Source: Strigamia acuminata
Lineage: Eukaryota > Arthropoda > Chilopoda > Geophilomorpha > Linotaeniidae
Length of the DNA: 60,000 nt
Assembly: GCA_949358305.1 (NCBI GenBank)
Contig: OX442320.1
Span: forward strand, 9,442,259-9,502,258
Direction: 5' to 3'
Shown: positions 24,617 to 34,015 of the stretch, piece after piece
Numbering within the stretch: position 1 is the stretch's first letter
Layout of the letters: each line of letters begins with the position of its first letter
Program-made: the position numbers and the translations under genes
The notes under the pieces: generated by a model
What the model saw: the letters and a program-made list of their open reading frames with translations, nothing else
Told to the model about the DNA's origin: nothing
Databases searched by the model: none

Positions 24617-27600
24617 ATGAATTCCCAAGTTATGATTACCGATTCTGGATTCCCTACTTTGAACGACCACGTGGTCCAAAATCTCCAAAATGAGGAGGTC
24701 CACGAACCTAACCACGAAGAAGAGATCGTAGAAGAGCCACCTTCGCCGAGAAGGATGCAAAATAGGATCGAATGTCTAGCCGACACTGTGTACGAGCTAA
24801 AAGACATAATGCAAAATTTGCTAACTGCGAAAACGGTCGTCGTTTCGCCGCAGAACACCGCGATGGCTGGGCCAGGTGCTGTACCTACCCCAAAAGCCAC
24901 TGACGGGACAACTTCGTTGTTGAACCCCGCAATCGCAGTTCCCCTTGTCGTCACAAGCAAGCCAGTTGACGGTTCAACGGCTCCGACTCCAGCAACCAAG
25001 GTTGGTTTTTCGGATGTTTCGAAACTTTTGGGCGCCGAGACCAAGTTTGGCGACGCCTGGCCCGCCGAATTAGAGGCTTTGGTAAGCAAATCGCTTTTTG
25101 AGACCTCGACGGAATTTAGGGACCAATTAGTTGATAAACTGATAATCCCTGAAAACGCAAAATACTTGGACCCGCCTAAAGTGGACGGCACTATGTTTGG
25201 AGATGTGCAGCCTTGGATAAGGTCGAGAGACACGACGTCTTTAAAACATCAGAAACTCGTTCTGAAAACTTACATTCCGCTTGCTTCGGCAATGAAGGAT
25301 GTAGTGGCGGGAAATTTGGACCCCAATTCACTGGTCACCCACCTGGCCGAGGCCATGACACTGCTGGGCGCAATGAATACGGCGCTAACGTTGCGCCGAC
25401 GTTTGGACTTCGCGGACTCGCTCGCACCTAGGTACAAGCCGTTTGCGAAAGGGAAGGTTATTTTCCCATCCGACCTGTTTGGCCCGGATTTGCCCAAGCA
25501 GATCAAGGAATTCGATGAATTAAAAAAGGTCACTTCCAAGGCCACTTTTGATAAAGCCGAAAACCGCAAGTCCGACAGGGACAAGAATTACCGCCGCTAC
25601 CACCCGTACAATAGGTACGATAATAAATACGATAACAAGCGCTCAGACAACTCAAGAAGTTTCGATTTTAAGCGCCAGAATAGTATGAACATTGTTTGTT
25701 CTAATCCCGTGACCGTGTGTACTAATTCCGATTCTCTTTGCAGATCGGGGGAAGAGCCAGCGCGGAAAACCCTACAAGAAGTAGTGGATACGGAGGTTTT
25801 CACGGCAGAATCACCTGTAATTGAATCTGAAAATGTAAGAAATAAAGAGTTATTCTTCAATTCACACATATCGCATCTATCCTTTAAGCCAGGAAATTTA
25901 CAATATTACTTGCCTGTTTGGCGTAAAATCACATCCAATCCGTTTGTATTATCTGCCCTGTCGGGCATAAAATTCGATCTAAATTTCGACAAGCTCGTTC
26001 ACGTTAAAAGAACGGAATATAGAATGAATTTGAGCGAAACTTTTGCAATTTCCCAAGCTGTGGACAAGCTTTGCCAGCAAGGCATAATTAAACAGGTCGC
26101 CCACGTTGAAGGCGAATACTTAAGTCCAATTTTCGCCGTCCCCAAGCCGGACGGATCCGTACGGATTATTTTAAATCTAAAAAAGTTCAACGAGAGCTTA
26201 GATTATCTCCATTTTAAAATGGCCTCGCTTAAAGATGCGATAAACCTTATGAAAAAGGGTCAATTTATGTTTAAAATCGACCTCACTAACGCCTTTTACT
26301 TGTTACCAATTAAAAACGAATTCAAAAAATATGTACGATTTTTGTGGCAAGGCCAATTATACGAGTATCAGGTAATGCCAATGGGCTTGGCTAGTGCCCC
26401 ACGGACCTTTACTAAGGTTATGTGCCCTGTTTTTTCCGAGTTGAGGACTTGGGGGATTTGCGGAATCCCGTATTTGGACGACGGAATTTTTCTGTGTGAT
26501 TCTTTTTGCGAGGCTAAAAACGCCTGTAACGACGTAATAAACTTTTTTCAAAAATTAGGCCTCTGCATTAACTGGGAAAAATCCGAATTTATTCCCAAAA
26601 CTAGAATAGAATTTTTAGGATTAACACTAGACTCTAGAAAAATGGAAGTGTCACTTCCAGAAAGGAAAATCACAAAAATAATTAAGCTAGCTTCGCGCCT
26701 TCTCCAATTGGAGAATTTCTCCATTCAGGATTTGGCCATTTTTATTGGCAATTTAGTTTCCGCCGAGCCAGCGCTTTCTGACGGTTTTTGGAACATAAAG
26801 CCCTTGGAATCTTTCAAAACAGGACAGTTGTTCCTTCATAACCACAACTATAATACTTTAGTTAAAAATTACCCCGACATCAAAGTCGAATTATCTAGAT
26901 GGACTAAATTAGAGAATTTCTCCCCCAAAAATCTAACCCGTCACGATGTGGATACGGAGGTTTTCACCGATGCCTCCAATTTGGGTTGGGGAGCCAGTTG
27001 GAACTCCCGCTCTGCTAATGGCCAGTGGACAGCTGAGGAAAATGATTTTCACATTAATGTCAAGGAACTTTTGGCCCTCTGGTTCGCCTGGAAGGTTTTT
27101 GCCCCCTTTGACGGCAAAAAACACGTTTTGTTTCATTCCGACAGCTCCACAGTAGTGAGCGTGTTCCGGAACCAGGGCAGCAAGGTCCAGCAACTCCACC
27201 ATTTTGGGAGACTAGTGTGGGAAGATTCCCAAAGATTAAAAATCGACTTTTCAGTAATTCATATCCCCGGTAAGGAAAACGTTATGGCCGACTATTTGTC
27301 GCGTAATTTTTTAACTACGGATGGGGAATGGAGTTTATCTCCAAAAATTTTTAATAAATTAAAATCCCTATTCGGACTACCTGAGATTGATCTGTTTGCG
27401 ACAAGACTAAATCATAAATTACCAAAGTATTTTTCTTGGGGCCCTGACCCCTTCGCTTACAGGATAGATGCGTTCTCCCATTCTTGGAAAGAAACTTTTG
27501 CTTACGCCTTTCCTCCTTTTTGTTTAATTTCTAGGATTTTACAAAAAATCCGCCAGGATCAAGCCACGGTACTTCTAGTAGTACCAAAATGGACCTCACA

Positions 27601-27919
27601 AGCGTGGTTTGTACCACTGTTGGACTGCCTGGTCGCAGTACCAGTGTCCTTTCCGGCCCCAGAACATCTGATGTTGGTTCATCAACCAGAGGCCCAGTTT
27701 CCTCTCCAGGCCCTGCAGCTCCTTGGCTGCAAAGTCAGTGGAGTGACCTCATCGCAGGAGGCTTTTCGCCGGACGCTGCCAACTTGTACTCGGCCGGGTG
27801 GAGATCGACAACTGTCAGAACGTACACGGCGGGAATTAAGAGGTGGACGGAATTTTCTGGTGAAGGGTCACCTTATTCCAATCCACTCCCTCCCAGTCTT
27901 GACCCAAACTATCGTTTAA
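24617..27919 (+). CDS. DIRS ORF1: Gag-like, reverse transcriptase, RNase H, methyltransferase-like
   Basis: An uninterrupted 1100-codon frame. The first ~400 residues are Gag-like, with an acidic start, a DIRS-typical helical region (about 130-310) and an Asn/Arg/Tyr-rich basic stretch. The reverse transcriptase follows, with palm motif YLDD at residues 619-622 and the preceding MPMGLASAP. RNase H follows with catalytic D785 (FTDAS), E817 (VKEL) and later acidic residues in HSDSS and ADYLSR. The C-terminal part, with DLFATRLN and AFPPF, resembles the putative adenine-methyltransferase region of DIRS1-like elements; whether it is active is unknown. The product should copy element RNA into DNA. 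No stop or frameshift is seen, so this copy could be functional. Its last 331 nt overlap ORF2. Confidence 0.93.
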   Translation: MNSQVMITDSGFPTLNDHVVQNLQNEEVHEPNHEEEIVEEPPSPRRMQNRIECLADTVYELKDIMQNLLTAKTVVVSPQNTAMAGPGAVPTPKATDGTTSLLNPAIAVPLVVTSKPVDGSTAPTPATKVGFSDVSKLLGAETKFGDAWPAELEALVSKSLFETSTEFRDQLVDKLIIPENAKYLDPPKVDGTMFGDVQPWIRSRDTTSLKHQKLVLKTYIPLASAMKDVVAGNLDPNSLVTHLAEAMTLLGAMNTALTLRRRLDFADSLAPRYKPFAKGKVIFPSDLFGPDLPKQIKEFDELKKVTSKATFDKAENRKSDRDKNYRRYHPYNRYDNKYDNKRSDNSRSFDFKRQNSMNIVCSNPVTVCTNSDSLCRSGEEPARKTLQEVVDTEVFTAESPVIESENVRNKELFFNSHISHLSFKPGNLQYYLPVWRKITSNPFVLSALSGIKFDLNFDKLVHVKRTEYRMNLSETFAISQAVDKLCQQGIIKQVAHVEGEYLSPIFAVPKPDGSVRIILNLKKFNESLDYLHFKMASLKDAINLMKKGQFMFKIDLTNAFYLLPIKNEFKKYVRFLWQGQLYEYQVMPMGLASAPRTFTKVMCPVFSELRTWGICGIPYLDDGIFLCDSFCEAKNACNDVINFFQKLGLCINWEKSEFIPKTRIEFLGLTLDSRKMEVSLPERKITKIIKLASRLLQLENFSIQDLAIFIGNLVSAEPALSDGFWNIKPLESFKTGQLFLHNHNYNTLVKNYPDIKVELSRWTKLENFSPKNLTRHDVDTEVFTDASNLGWGASWNSRSANGQWTAEENDFHINVKELLALWFAWKVFAPFDGKKHVLFHSDSSTVVSVFRNQGSKVQQLHHFGRLVWEDSQRLKIDFSVIHIPGKENVMADYLSRNFLTTDGEWSLSPKIFNKLKSLFGLPEIDLFATRLNHKLPKYFSWGPDPFAYRIDAFSHSWKETFAYAFPPFCLISRILQKIRQDQATVLLVVPKWTSQAWFVPLLDCLVAVPVSFPAPEHLMLVHQPEAQFPLQALQLLGCKVSGVTSSQEAFRRTLPTCTRPGGDRQLSERTRRELRGGRNFLVKGHLIPIHSLPVLTQTIV

Positions 27920-28722
27920 CGCTCGTCAATACCGCAAATTTCATCGCCTCAAGATTCAATGAAGGCTTGTCACACTCCTCCATTTCGGGAAGTTTAGCGG
28001 CCATCACCGCCGCAGGCTTCATTGACCCGTCAATTAGAGCTGATGATCGTATCGCCCGAATTCTAAAAGGAGTTAATAATTTAAGGCCGAACTTACCACG
28101 TTATGTGGCCACTTGGGACGTGGGCCTAGCTCTGAACGCCCTGCGAAAACTCTGGCCGCATGATGATCTCGATTGGAGACAACTCCAAGAAAAGCTGCTC
28201 ATGCTGCTGGCTTTAACAACTGCTGCCAGGGTCAGCTCACTGCAAAGTTTTAAAATTTCGGAGATGACAGTCTCAACTGACGCGGTCATTTTCAACCCGA
28301 AAACTTTACACAAGCATTCTCGTGTTGGACACCATACTGTATTTCGAGTGGCCCCTTATTTGCAAGAACGGGCCATCTGCCCTTTCAAGGCCCTGATGGA
28401 TTTTTTGGCCAAAACAAATCCGTTACGCAAGGACGATGGTTTGTTCTTAAAATTACAACCACCCCATGCCGCACCTACCAAAGATACTGTGCGACGATGG
28501 ATTAAGGATTTTTTAAAAAAGATCGGCGTCGGTCAAGAGTTTGGTGCTCATTCGACGCGAGCTGCGGCCACCAGCGCAGCCGCCAGTGTTATTCCGGTAC
28601 AACAAATATTAGGTGTTGCCGGTTGGACCTCCGAACAAACATTCGCGAGGTTCTACAACAAAACAATTGTCAACCACAATGCTTTTCAGGAATCAGTCCT
28701 AAACAGACCAATTCCAAAATAA
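27589..28722 (+). CDS. DIRS ORF2: tyrosine recombinase
   Basis: 377 codons in the -1 frame relative to ORF1. The phage-integrase-type fold is marked by the catalytic set R214 (in TAARVSSL), H321-x-x-R324 (AHSTRAA), W346 (AGWTSEQ) and nucleophile Y356 (ARFYNK). All are intact. In DIRS elements this enzyme integrates a circular DNA copy by site-specific recombination without target duplication. The first ATG used here lies well inside ORF1, so expression may need frameshifting, reinitiation or a separate transcript; the N-terminal 80 or so residues may not all be translated. Confidence 0.92.
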   Translation: MDLTSVVCTTVGLPGRSTSVLSGPRTSDVGSSTRGPVSSPGPAAPWLQSQWSDLIAGGFSPDAANLYSAGWRSTTVRTYTAGIKRWTEFSGEGSPYSNPLPPSLDPNYRLTLVNTANFIASRFNEGLSHSSISGSLAAITAAGFIDPSIRADDRIARILKGVNNLRPNLPRYVATWDVGLALNALRKLWPHDDLDWRQLQEKLLMLLALTTAARVSSLQSFKISEMTVSTDAVIFNPKTLHKHSRVGHHTVFRVAPYLQERAICPFKALMDFLAKTNPLRKDDGLFLKLQPPHAAPTKDTVRRWIKDFLKKIGVGQEFGAHSTRAAATSAAASVIPVQQILGVAGWTSEQTFARFYNKTIVNHNAFQESVLNRPIPK

Positions 28723-28819
28723 ATTCATAAATAAAAAATGATTAAACTGAGAAATTGTTAAATTTGTTTTTTCCAAAACATTTTTATTTTTATCCTATGG
28801 AAAAAAGTTACCTTTCAAG

Positions 28820-28946
28820 TCTCCTGTTTAGCCGGAGATTACTAAGAGTGAATGTAATCTCGGCTGAACGAAGTGAAGCGGAGCGAAGCGGAGCGAACGA
28901 GTGAAAGCCGATAACATTCACTCGTGTAATTGGAGGTTTAACAGGA
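28820..28946. repeat. DIRS internal complementary region
   Basis: 28820-28854 is complementary to the left end 24400-24434, and 28851-28946 to the right end 29162-29257, with no mismatch that I can find. The two halves share the four bases AATG, the inverse of the CATT at each terminus. The right half includes a purine-rich run of GAAGCGGAGCGAAGCGG type. Confidence 0.93.
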
Positions 28947-29134
28947 CCCACCGACCTCCCTTGTCACAACTAAATTATCTAAGCTCCATCTAACACAAAC
29001 TATTCGTTTTCAATCACTACCTAGCGTTCTAAATGTTTAAAAATGAACGAAAATCACGCTTACCGTCAACACCGTTGATTTCGTCGACTCCATTTTGTCC
29101 TTCACTTCCTTTTTTCCAGGATAGCTTTTAAGAC
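28947..29134 (-). other. DIRS spacer with a possible antisense first exon
   Basis: The segment between the internal and right repeats has no plus-strand ORF. On the minus strand an ATG near 29094 opens ten codons (Met-Glu-Ser-Thr-Lys-Ser) and then meets a good donor, GTAAGCG. This could be a first exon of an antisense transcript started in the right terminus and directed back through the element. It is inferred only from sequence pattern. Confidence 0.2.
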
Positions 29135-29257
29135 TGACGTAACCCGACTAGTAGCGCCATCTCCTGTTAAACCTCCAATTACACGAGTGAATGTTATCGG
29201 CTTTCACTCGTTCGCTCCGCTTCGCTCCGCTTCACTTCGTTCAGCCGAGATTACATT
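29135..29257 (+). repeat. DIRS right terminal sequence
   Basis: 29135-29168 mirrors the left end exactly (34 nt). 29162-29257 mirrors the right half of the internal complementary region exactly (96 nt). It ends in GATTACATT. Confidence 0.92.
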
Positions 29258-29510
29258 TATTTTAATATTGTATCTACCAAAGAAAAAATTTAATTTGTTA
29301 AAAATTAAAAATTAAAAAAATAATCGAAACATTTTTAACATTGATTTATCCGGATTTATCTATCTAGCACTACGAGATTGAAGTTAAGAAAGCCGGCACT
29401 AGATCGCGCGACGATGCAATCGCGCACCAAGATCGGGCCGCGCGCCTATTGTGAGCTCTCCGGTCTTCGCTCAAATGTGATGAGCATCAGCTACTGCCGA
29501 GGAATGGTTA

Positions 29511-29921
29511 TCAGCTCGCTAAATTCATCATAATCGTGCGGCCGTTTCCCGTGGACGCCTGCCCTTCATAAATCGGGATGTGGCCGGGACAGATGTTAAT
29601 AATTGTAATCGCTTTAGCGACGACGAGTCGCTTGTCTTCTTGCAGCCAAATCCAAACAGAGGACGGTGAGTCGACTTGACTTAGTTGCGCGATTTCTTCT
29701 CTTTTTCTCCTCCACCGCCTCGTCGCGTCCATCCTAGTGACCCAGGGACCTCCAGTCGGTGTCCCTGGATCCTTTTGTTCGATTAAAAGCGACGCAAACG
29801 AAACGAATATCAATCCAAGTGCGATAAACGTGGAATGCGCGAATCGCCGCATTTCGATGCCAATTCCCAATGGAAAGTAAACAGAAATGGAAGTTGAAAT
29901 ACAATAGGGGCCACGAGACAA
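29511..29921 (-). CDS. Hypothetical protein with signal-peptide-like segment
   Basis: An open frame of 136 codons in a GC-rich island inside AT-rich DNA. An internal Met about 24 residues in is followed by Arg-Arg and then a hydrophobic stretch (FIALGLIFVSFASLL). From there the product would look secreted or membrane-anchored. The rest contains a basic segment (RRWRRKREE) and a hydrophobic stretch near VAKAITIINI. I recognise no domain. It could be a first coding exon whose later exons lie further left, though the DIRS element begins soon after. It could equally be chance in GC-rich DNA. Confidence 0.3.
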   Translation of the reverse strand: MSRGPYCISTSISVYFPLGIGIEMRRFAHSTFIALGLIFVSFASLLIEQKDPGTPTGGPWVTRMDATRRWRRKREEIAQLSQVDSPSSVWIWLQEDKRLVVAKAITIINICPGHIPIYEGQASTGNGRTIMMNLAS

Positions 29922-30039
29922 GATCGCCCTAAGGCGAGGGAGTTTTGAGCTTTTTTTTCTTCTTTTTTCTTTTTTCTTTTTTTTTCACGTTACCGTTCGA
30001 AGGTCACACGCTGGGTCCACCAGTTGTGACCCTCCCAAA

Positions 30040-30485
30040 CGCGATGAAAATTGAATTTTTGAAGGTTTTTTGAAGGTTTTTGGTGGCTTTTCGTGTTTTT
30101 TGTGCGAAATTTTGATGTTTTTTGATGGATATATTGGTTTTTGTTGATTTTTTGGTGTTTATTATTGATTTTTTGGTGTTTATTATTGATTTTTTGGTGT
30201 TTTTTATTGATTTTTTGGTTTTATTATTGATTTTTTGGTGTTTATTATTGATTTTTGTTGATTTTTTGGTGTTTATTATTGGTTTTTGTTGATTTTTGGT
30301 GATTTTTCGACGTTTTTTGTTGATTTTTGGTGATTTTTCGACGTTTTTTGTTGATTTTTGGTGATTTTTCGACGTTTTTTGTTGATTTTTGGTGATTTTT
30401 CGACGTTTTTTGTTGATTTTTGGTGATTTTTCGACGTTTTTTGTTGATTTTTGGTGATTTTTCGACGTTTTTTGATGGTTTTGTA
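30040..30485. repeat. TTGATTTTTGGTGATTTTTC tandem array
   Basis: Two blocks. One is a ~24 nt unit with GATTTTTTGGTGTTTATTATT (about 30140-30290). The other is a near-perfect 31 nt unit, GTGATTTTTCGACG followed by TTTTTTGTTGATTTTTG, in about six copies (30295-30480). Confidence 0.9.
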
Positions 30486-31388
30486 TTTTTAATTGTTTGC
30501 GCCGCGCGGCCATTTGAGTGTCACGTTTTATTGTTCGGGAATAAAATTAGGGGCTGGTTGGAAATTGCAGCTGCGTTTTTGCCCACCCCTCGGTTCGGTG
30601 TCCCCCCTTTTTACTTCCTTTTTGCTTCTGTCCTGGTTTCCAATTGCGTGTCGAATTAAATTCGATGATTGGTTGATTTAAAGCCCTTTAGTCCACTTTC
30701 TTTATTTCTTTCCTTTGACCCTGCTCGACATGTCTGATGGCTTGACATGTGCCATCGCCGAATTAAACCATTAAGCAGCCAGGAAACCACCAATCTCGAA
30801 CCTTTTAAGCCTTTGATTAGCAAAATTGCACCAATTAAAGGAAGGTGTCGACCAAATGAATTTTTTAAACGGAAAAATTTAATATTTTCCGCCTTAATTT
30901 CACGTTACGGCGCTTTAATGCGCTTTTAAGGATCATTTAGCGTTATCAACGTGCGGATCGTTACACTGAACACGATATTTTGAATAAAAAAATTAATAGT
31001 AAACAGATGATGAAAGACACGCTTGTTTGCTCTGATTTTTGCGGCTACGGCGCTTCACTTTCGAGTATTTAACTTTTACTATTTAGCCACTTGAGCGGCC
31101 ATTTTTTTTTTCTTTCTTTTTTTCGTTATTTTTTAGAGGAATTTAATTTTACTTGACTAAATGCGATTAGGCTTTTGACTCTTATTCTATTTTTAGTTGG
31201 TTTTGGGGTGAGGGAATTTAAGACATCGGAGCAAATAATAAAATGGAGCTGATTAAGGTCTCTCGTTGGCCTATTTTTTAATTTATGAATGGTTTTTTTT
31301 TAATATTGTATTTTTTTTTTTATTATATTGGAAGTCCTTGGAGGAGTTGAGTTTTCTGTTTTGTTTATTAGGGCTAAAGTGTGTGGAG

Positions 31389-31467
31389 ATGGAGAGAGTG
31401 AGTTGGAGCGTTATTGTTATTACGGTTGTATTGTTCTTTTGTTTTTGTTCACATGTTTGGTTGAGGT
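31389..31467 (+). CDS. Candidate LRP1 signal-peptide exon
   Basis: ATG at 31389 starts a short polar head and then a strongly hydrophobic core (VIVITVVLFFCF), as in a signal peptide. A GTGAAG donor at 31468 leaves one base. This is exactly the phase needed by the first LRP1 exon at 34016, which begins with two spare bases. The intron would be 2548 nt, far longer than the others in the gene. LRP1 must have a signal peptide, and I found no better candidate in the region, but another exon could be the true one. Confidence 0.35.
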
Positions 31468-34015
31468 GTGAAGGACCTTGGTTAGGGTTAACAGTTTGAT
31501 GCAGAAATTGACGTATTTATTGTTTTATTTTGTGTTATTTTTGGTTTTTTTGGGATTGGATGTTGGGTATTTTTATTGGTTTTAAATTGGGAAAGGATAT
31601 TGACATCAATTTCCATTTTGTTTATCAGATTTAAACGGGATTAATCCTGTCTTTTTTATGTCCGAGTTATGAATGTTGCAACAAATGCATTAGCACTGAC
31701 ACCTTTTCGTTTGATTTATTATTGCAGTAAGGAGATTAAATAGAAATAGATAATAAATAAACGAAACCAAGTTGCCTGAATGGGAAAGAAAACGATTTTT
31801 TGTAACAAAAATCAAGAAGAAAAATGATTTTTTGGGCCAAGATCACGACCAAAAATCATTTTTTGGGCCAAAAATAACAAGAGAAATGATTTTTTGAACA
31901 AAAATAACAAGCAAAATGATTTTTTTGACAAAAATCTGAAGAAAATGATTTTTTTTGGCAAAAATCCAAAGAAAATGATTTTTTTTTTACGAAATTAGAA
32001 GAAATAATTAAAAATTTTCAACCGAAACCAAAACCAGAAGAAAAATGATTGAAAAGGTTATACCTGTTTGCGATATCACATTAGTTTTTATATTTACTTT
32101 CAAGATTAAAAAATAATCGCGTGATACTCTAAAGACACAATTTTTTTTCTGTGCAATCTCACCAAAATTCAAGATCCAAACGACTGATCTTTGAACGTTG
32201 CTTCGCATTCTGTTTACATATTGACAATCTCGCATTATCAGTGTCAGTTTACACTTGTTTACAGATAAGATAAATCCTTTGTTATATTGTTTCCTTTTCC
32301 CCTTCCCCCTTTCTTTTCCTCAATTCATGGTCACATGACGAAACATTGATCCATCCCCTTTATTTACGAGAACTTAGCATTTAGGCCCAACAATTTAATC
32401 GCCATTTTTATTTTCTTCGTTTTATTACTTAAACGACTTCTTCCGATTCCTTTATGCGCTTGAATGGAGTCATTTGATACACCGAAACTGATAAACACAT
32501 GATTTTTTTTTCCTCATTTTTTTCCCTCCTCCGTGGCATCCATTTCTTTTTTATTCATAAAATTTATTGGATCCGCAATCTCGCTGAAACGAAGGAAAAA
32601 AATTAATGTACTTCACGTTAAAAACAATTTATAGCGAGAATAAAAAAACGAAGTGGGGGGAAAGAAAAGAAAATGACTTTAGAAGGTTTTTTTTTTATAT
32701 ACACATTTTTTTTCGAACATTTGTTCTGGTTTTATTTTCGTCGTAAGAAAAACAAACAATGGCGGCGGGAGTAATATCGGTTTGGAGCTAGGCCTAACCG
32801 CATTGTCTTTTTTTTTACATTTTATTTATTGTTTTCGGATTTTTATTTGTTTGTTTGGGAGATAATTTATGTAATATAAATAAATGGGGATCGGAAAGGG
32901 TTTTCCCAAGTGTTATTGCGCGCTTTTCTTTCATGAAAACCTCCGGTCGAGTCTGGCGAAGAAGCGATGCGAGCATCGGTCTTGTTTTAGATGCTAAAAA
33001 TAGACTTATGTTCGTTCGTTCGCATCAAGCCAGAAGCGAGCACGTATTTGCACAGTAAATTATTATAAAACGTTTTGTGCACGAATTATCCACGATTTCA
33101 ACGAATTACACGCACCGACAAACATTTATTTAACTTAATTTAATTTAAAAAACTAATAAAAAATTAAATTTTCTTTAAAAAAAAACGAAATTAAATTTTC
33201 CTGCCGTAAAATTTTTGTATATTTTTGATTTCCCGTGCGAAAAATGGCGAAAAACGACGATTTTCCAACATTTTGCAGCATCCTGTTACTATAGAAACGG
33301 TTGCTAAGGAACCATGATGCGGCAATGTGGTCAATATTCAGTTGGAAACCGAACCCGGCTTCCAGTTGTTGATTTTTTTTTTCTTCTCCACATTTTTCCT
33401 CCCGAGATTTAATTTCAATTGGTATTTAGTTTGCCCAATGTACTTTAAACTTGCCCAAATTAAATTGACAAAGTGCAGCGTGGAATTTAAGCCTAAATAG
33501 GACACTGATCTCTCTCGCTGGCCTTGGAAGTTTTATTTTTAAAAGATTTAATTTTTCTTTTTAATTTTTTACAATTTTTTCCTCAATCTAAATTGCAAAA
33601 ATATGCATTGTTTCCTCAACTATTCATTAAAACGGTGATTACAAGACACGAAAACCTTCGAGATTGTGCAGCAAGCGTCAATTTCGATCTGGTTCAACCC
33701 ATTTTCATGCAAAAAGGGTTCCAAAGGCGTCTCCTGGTCTCATTTCATTACACTTTGTACCGTTCAGTTACGTTTTTTTAACCCTCGTTTCAAGGAAGTT
33801 GTGATGTTGACTCACTCTCATCTCAACCTTTGAGTTTTTCGTTTTTTTTTTTATTAATTTTTTTTTTTTTTGGTTTTTTGGTAATGAGTACTTAATTTTT
33901 TTGTGATAAAATATTATTTTTTTGGTTTTTTGGTGAAAAAATTTAATTTTTGTGTTTTTTTTTGGTTTTTTGGTGTAATAAATTTAATTTTTGTGTTTTT
34001 TTGGGTGTTTTTCAG
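31468..34015. other. Presumed long first intron or 5' flank of LRP1
   Basis: AT-rich DNA with poly-T tracts and no convincing exon. The ORFs at 32855-33058 and 33524-33781 lack recognisable domains. A small repeat lies at 31795-31990. Confidence 0.4.
31795..31990. repeat. AAAAATGATTTTTTGGGCCA tandem repeat
   Basis: About six copies of a 30-35 nt unit with ATGATTTTTTG and a variable CAAAAAT part. Confidence 0.75.

Larger units (their letters stand above)
24400..29257 (+). mobile_element. DIRS-type tyrosine-recombinase retrotransposon, apparently full length
   Basis: About 4.86 kb. It encodes a Gag-like region, reverse transcriptase, RNase H, a methyltransferase-like tail and a tyrosine recombinase instead of an integrase. 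The termini are inverted: 24426-24459 is the exact reverse complement of 29135-29168 (34 nt). An internal complementary region at 28820-28946 joins the reverse complement of the left end (35 nt, perfect) to that of the right end (96 nt, perfect). This is the known DIRS layout, used to template a circular DNA. There is no target-site duplication; both ends carry CATT, which occurs once at the junction in the internal region. Perfect repeats and open frames suggest a recent insertion. Confidence 0.93.
29258..31388. other. Intergenic region between DIRS and LRP1 upstream sequence
   Basis: Apart from the hypothetical ORF at 29511-29921 and the tandem repeat at 30040-30485, I see nothing coding. 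GC content is raised at 29380-29920. The remainder is AT-rich with short poly-T tracts and may hold the LRP1 promoter. Confidence 0.45.

Noticed and set aside
24617-28722. Classification as LTR retrotransposon, Crypton or provirus
   Set aside because: No long direct terminal repeats, protease, integrase or envelope; RT plus tyrosine recombinase with an internal complementary region is diagnostic of DIRS.
30004-30513. 169-codon Lys/Asn-rich minus-strand ORF
   Set aside because: It reads through a 24-31 nt tandem array; no domain or splice context.
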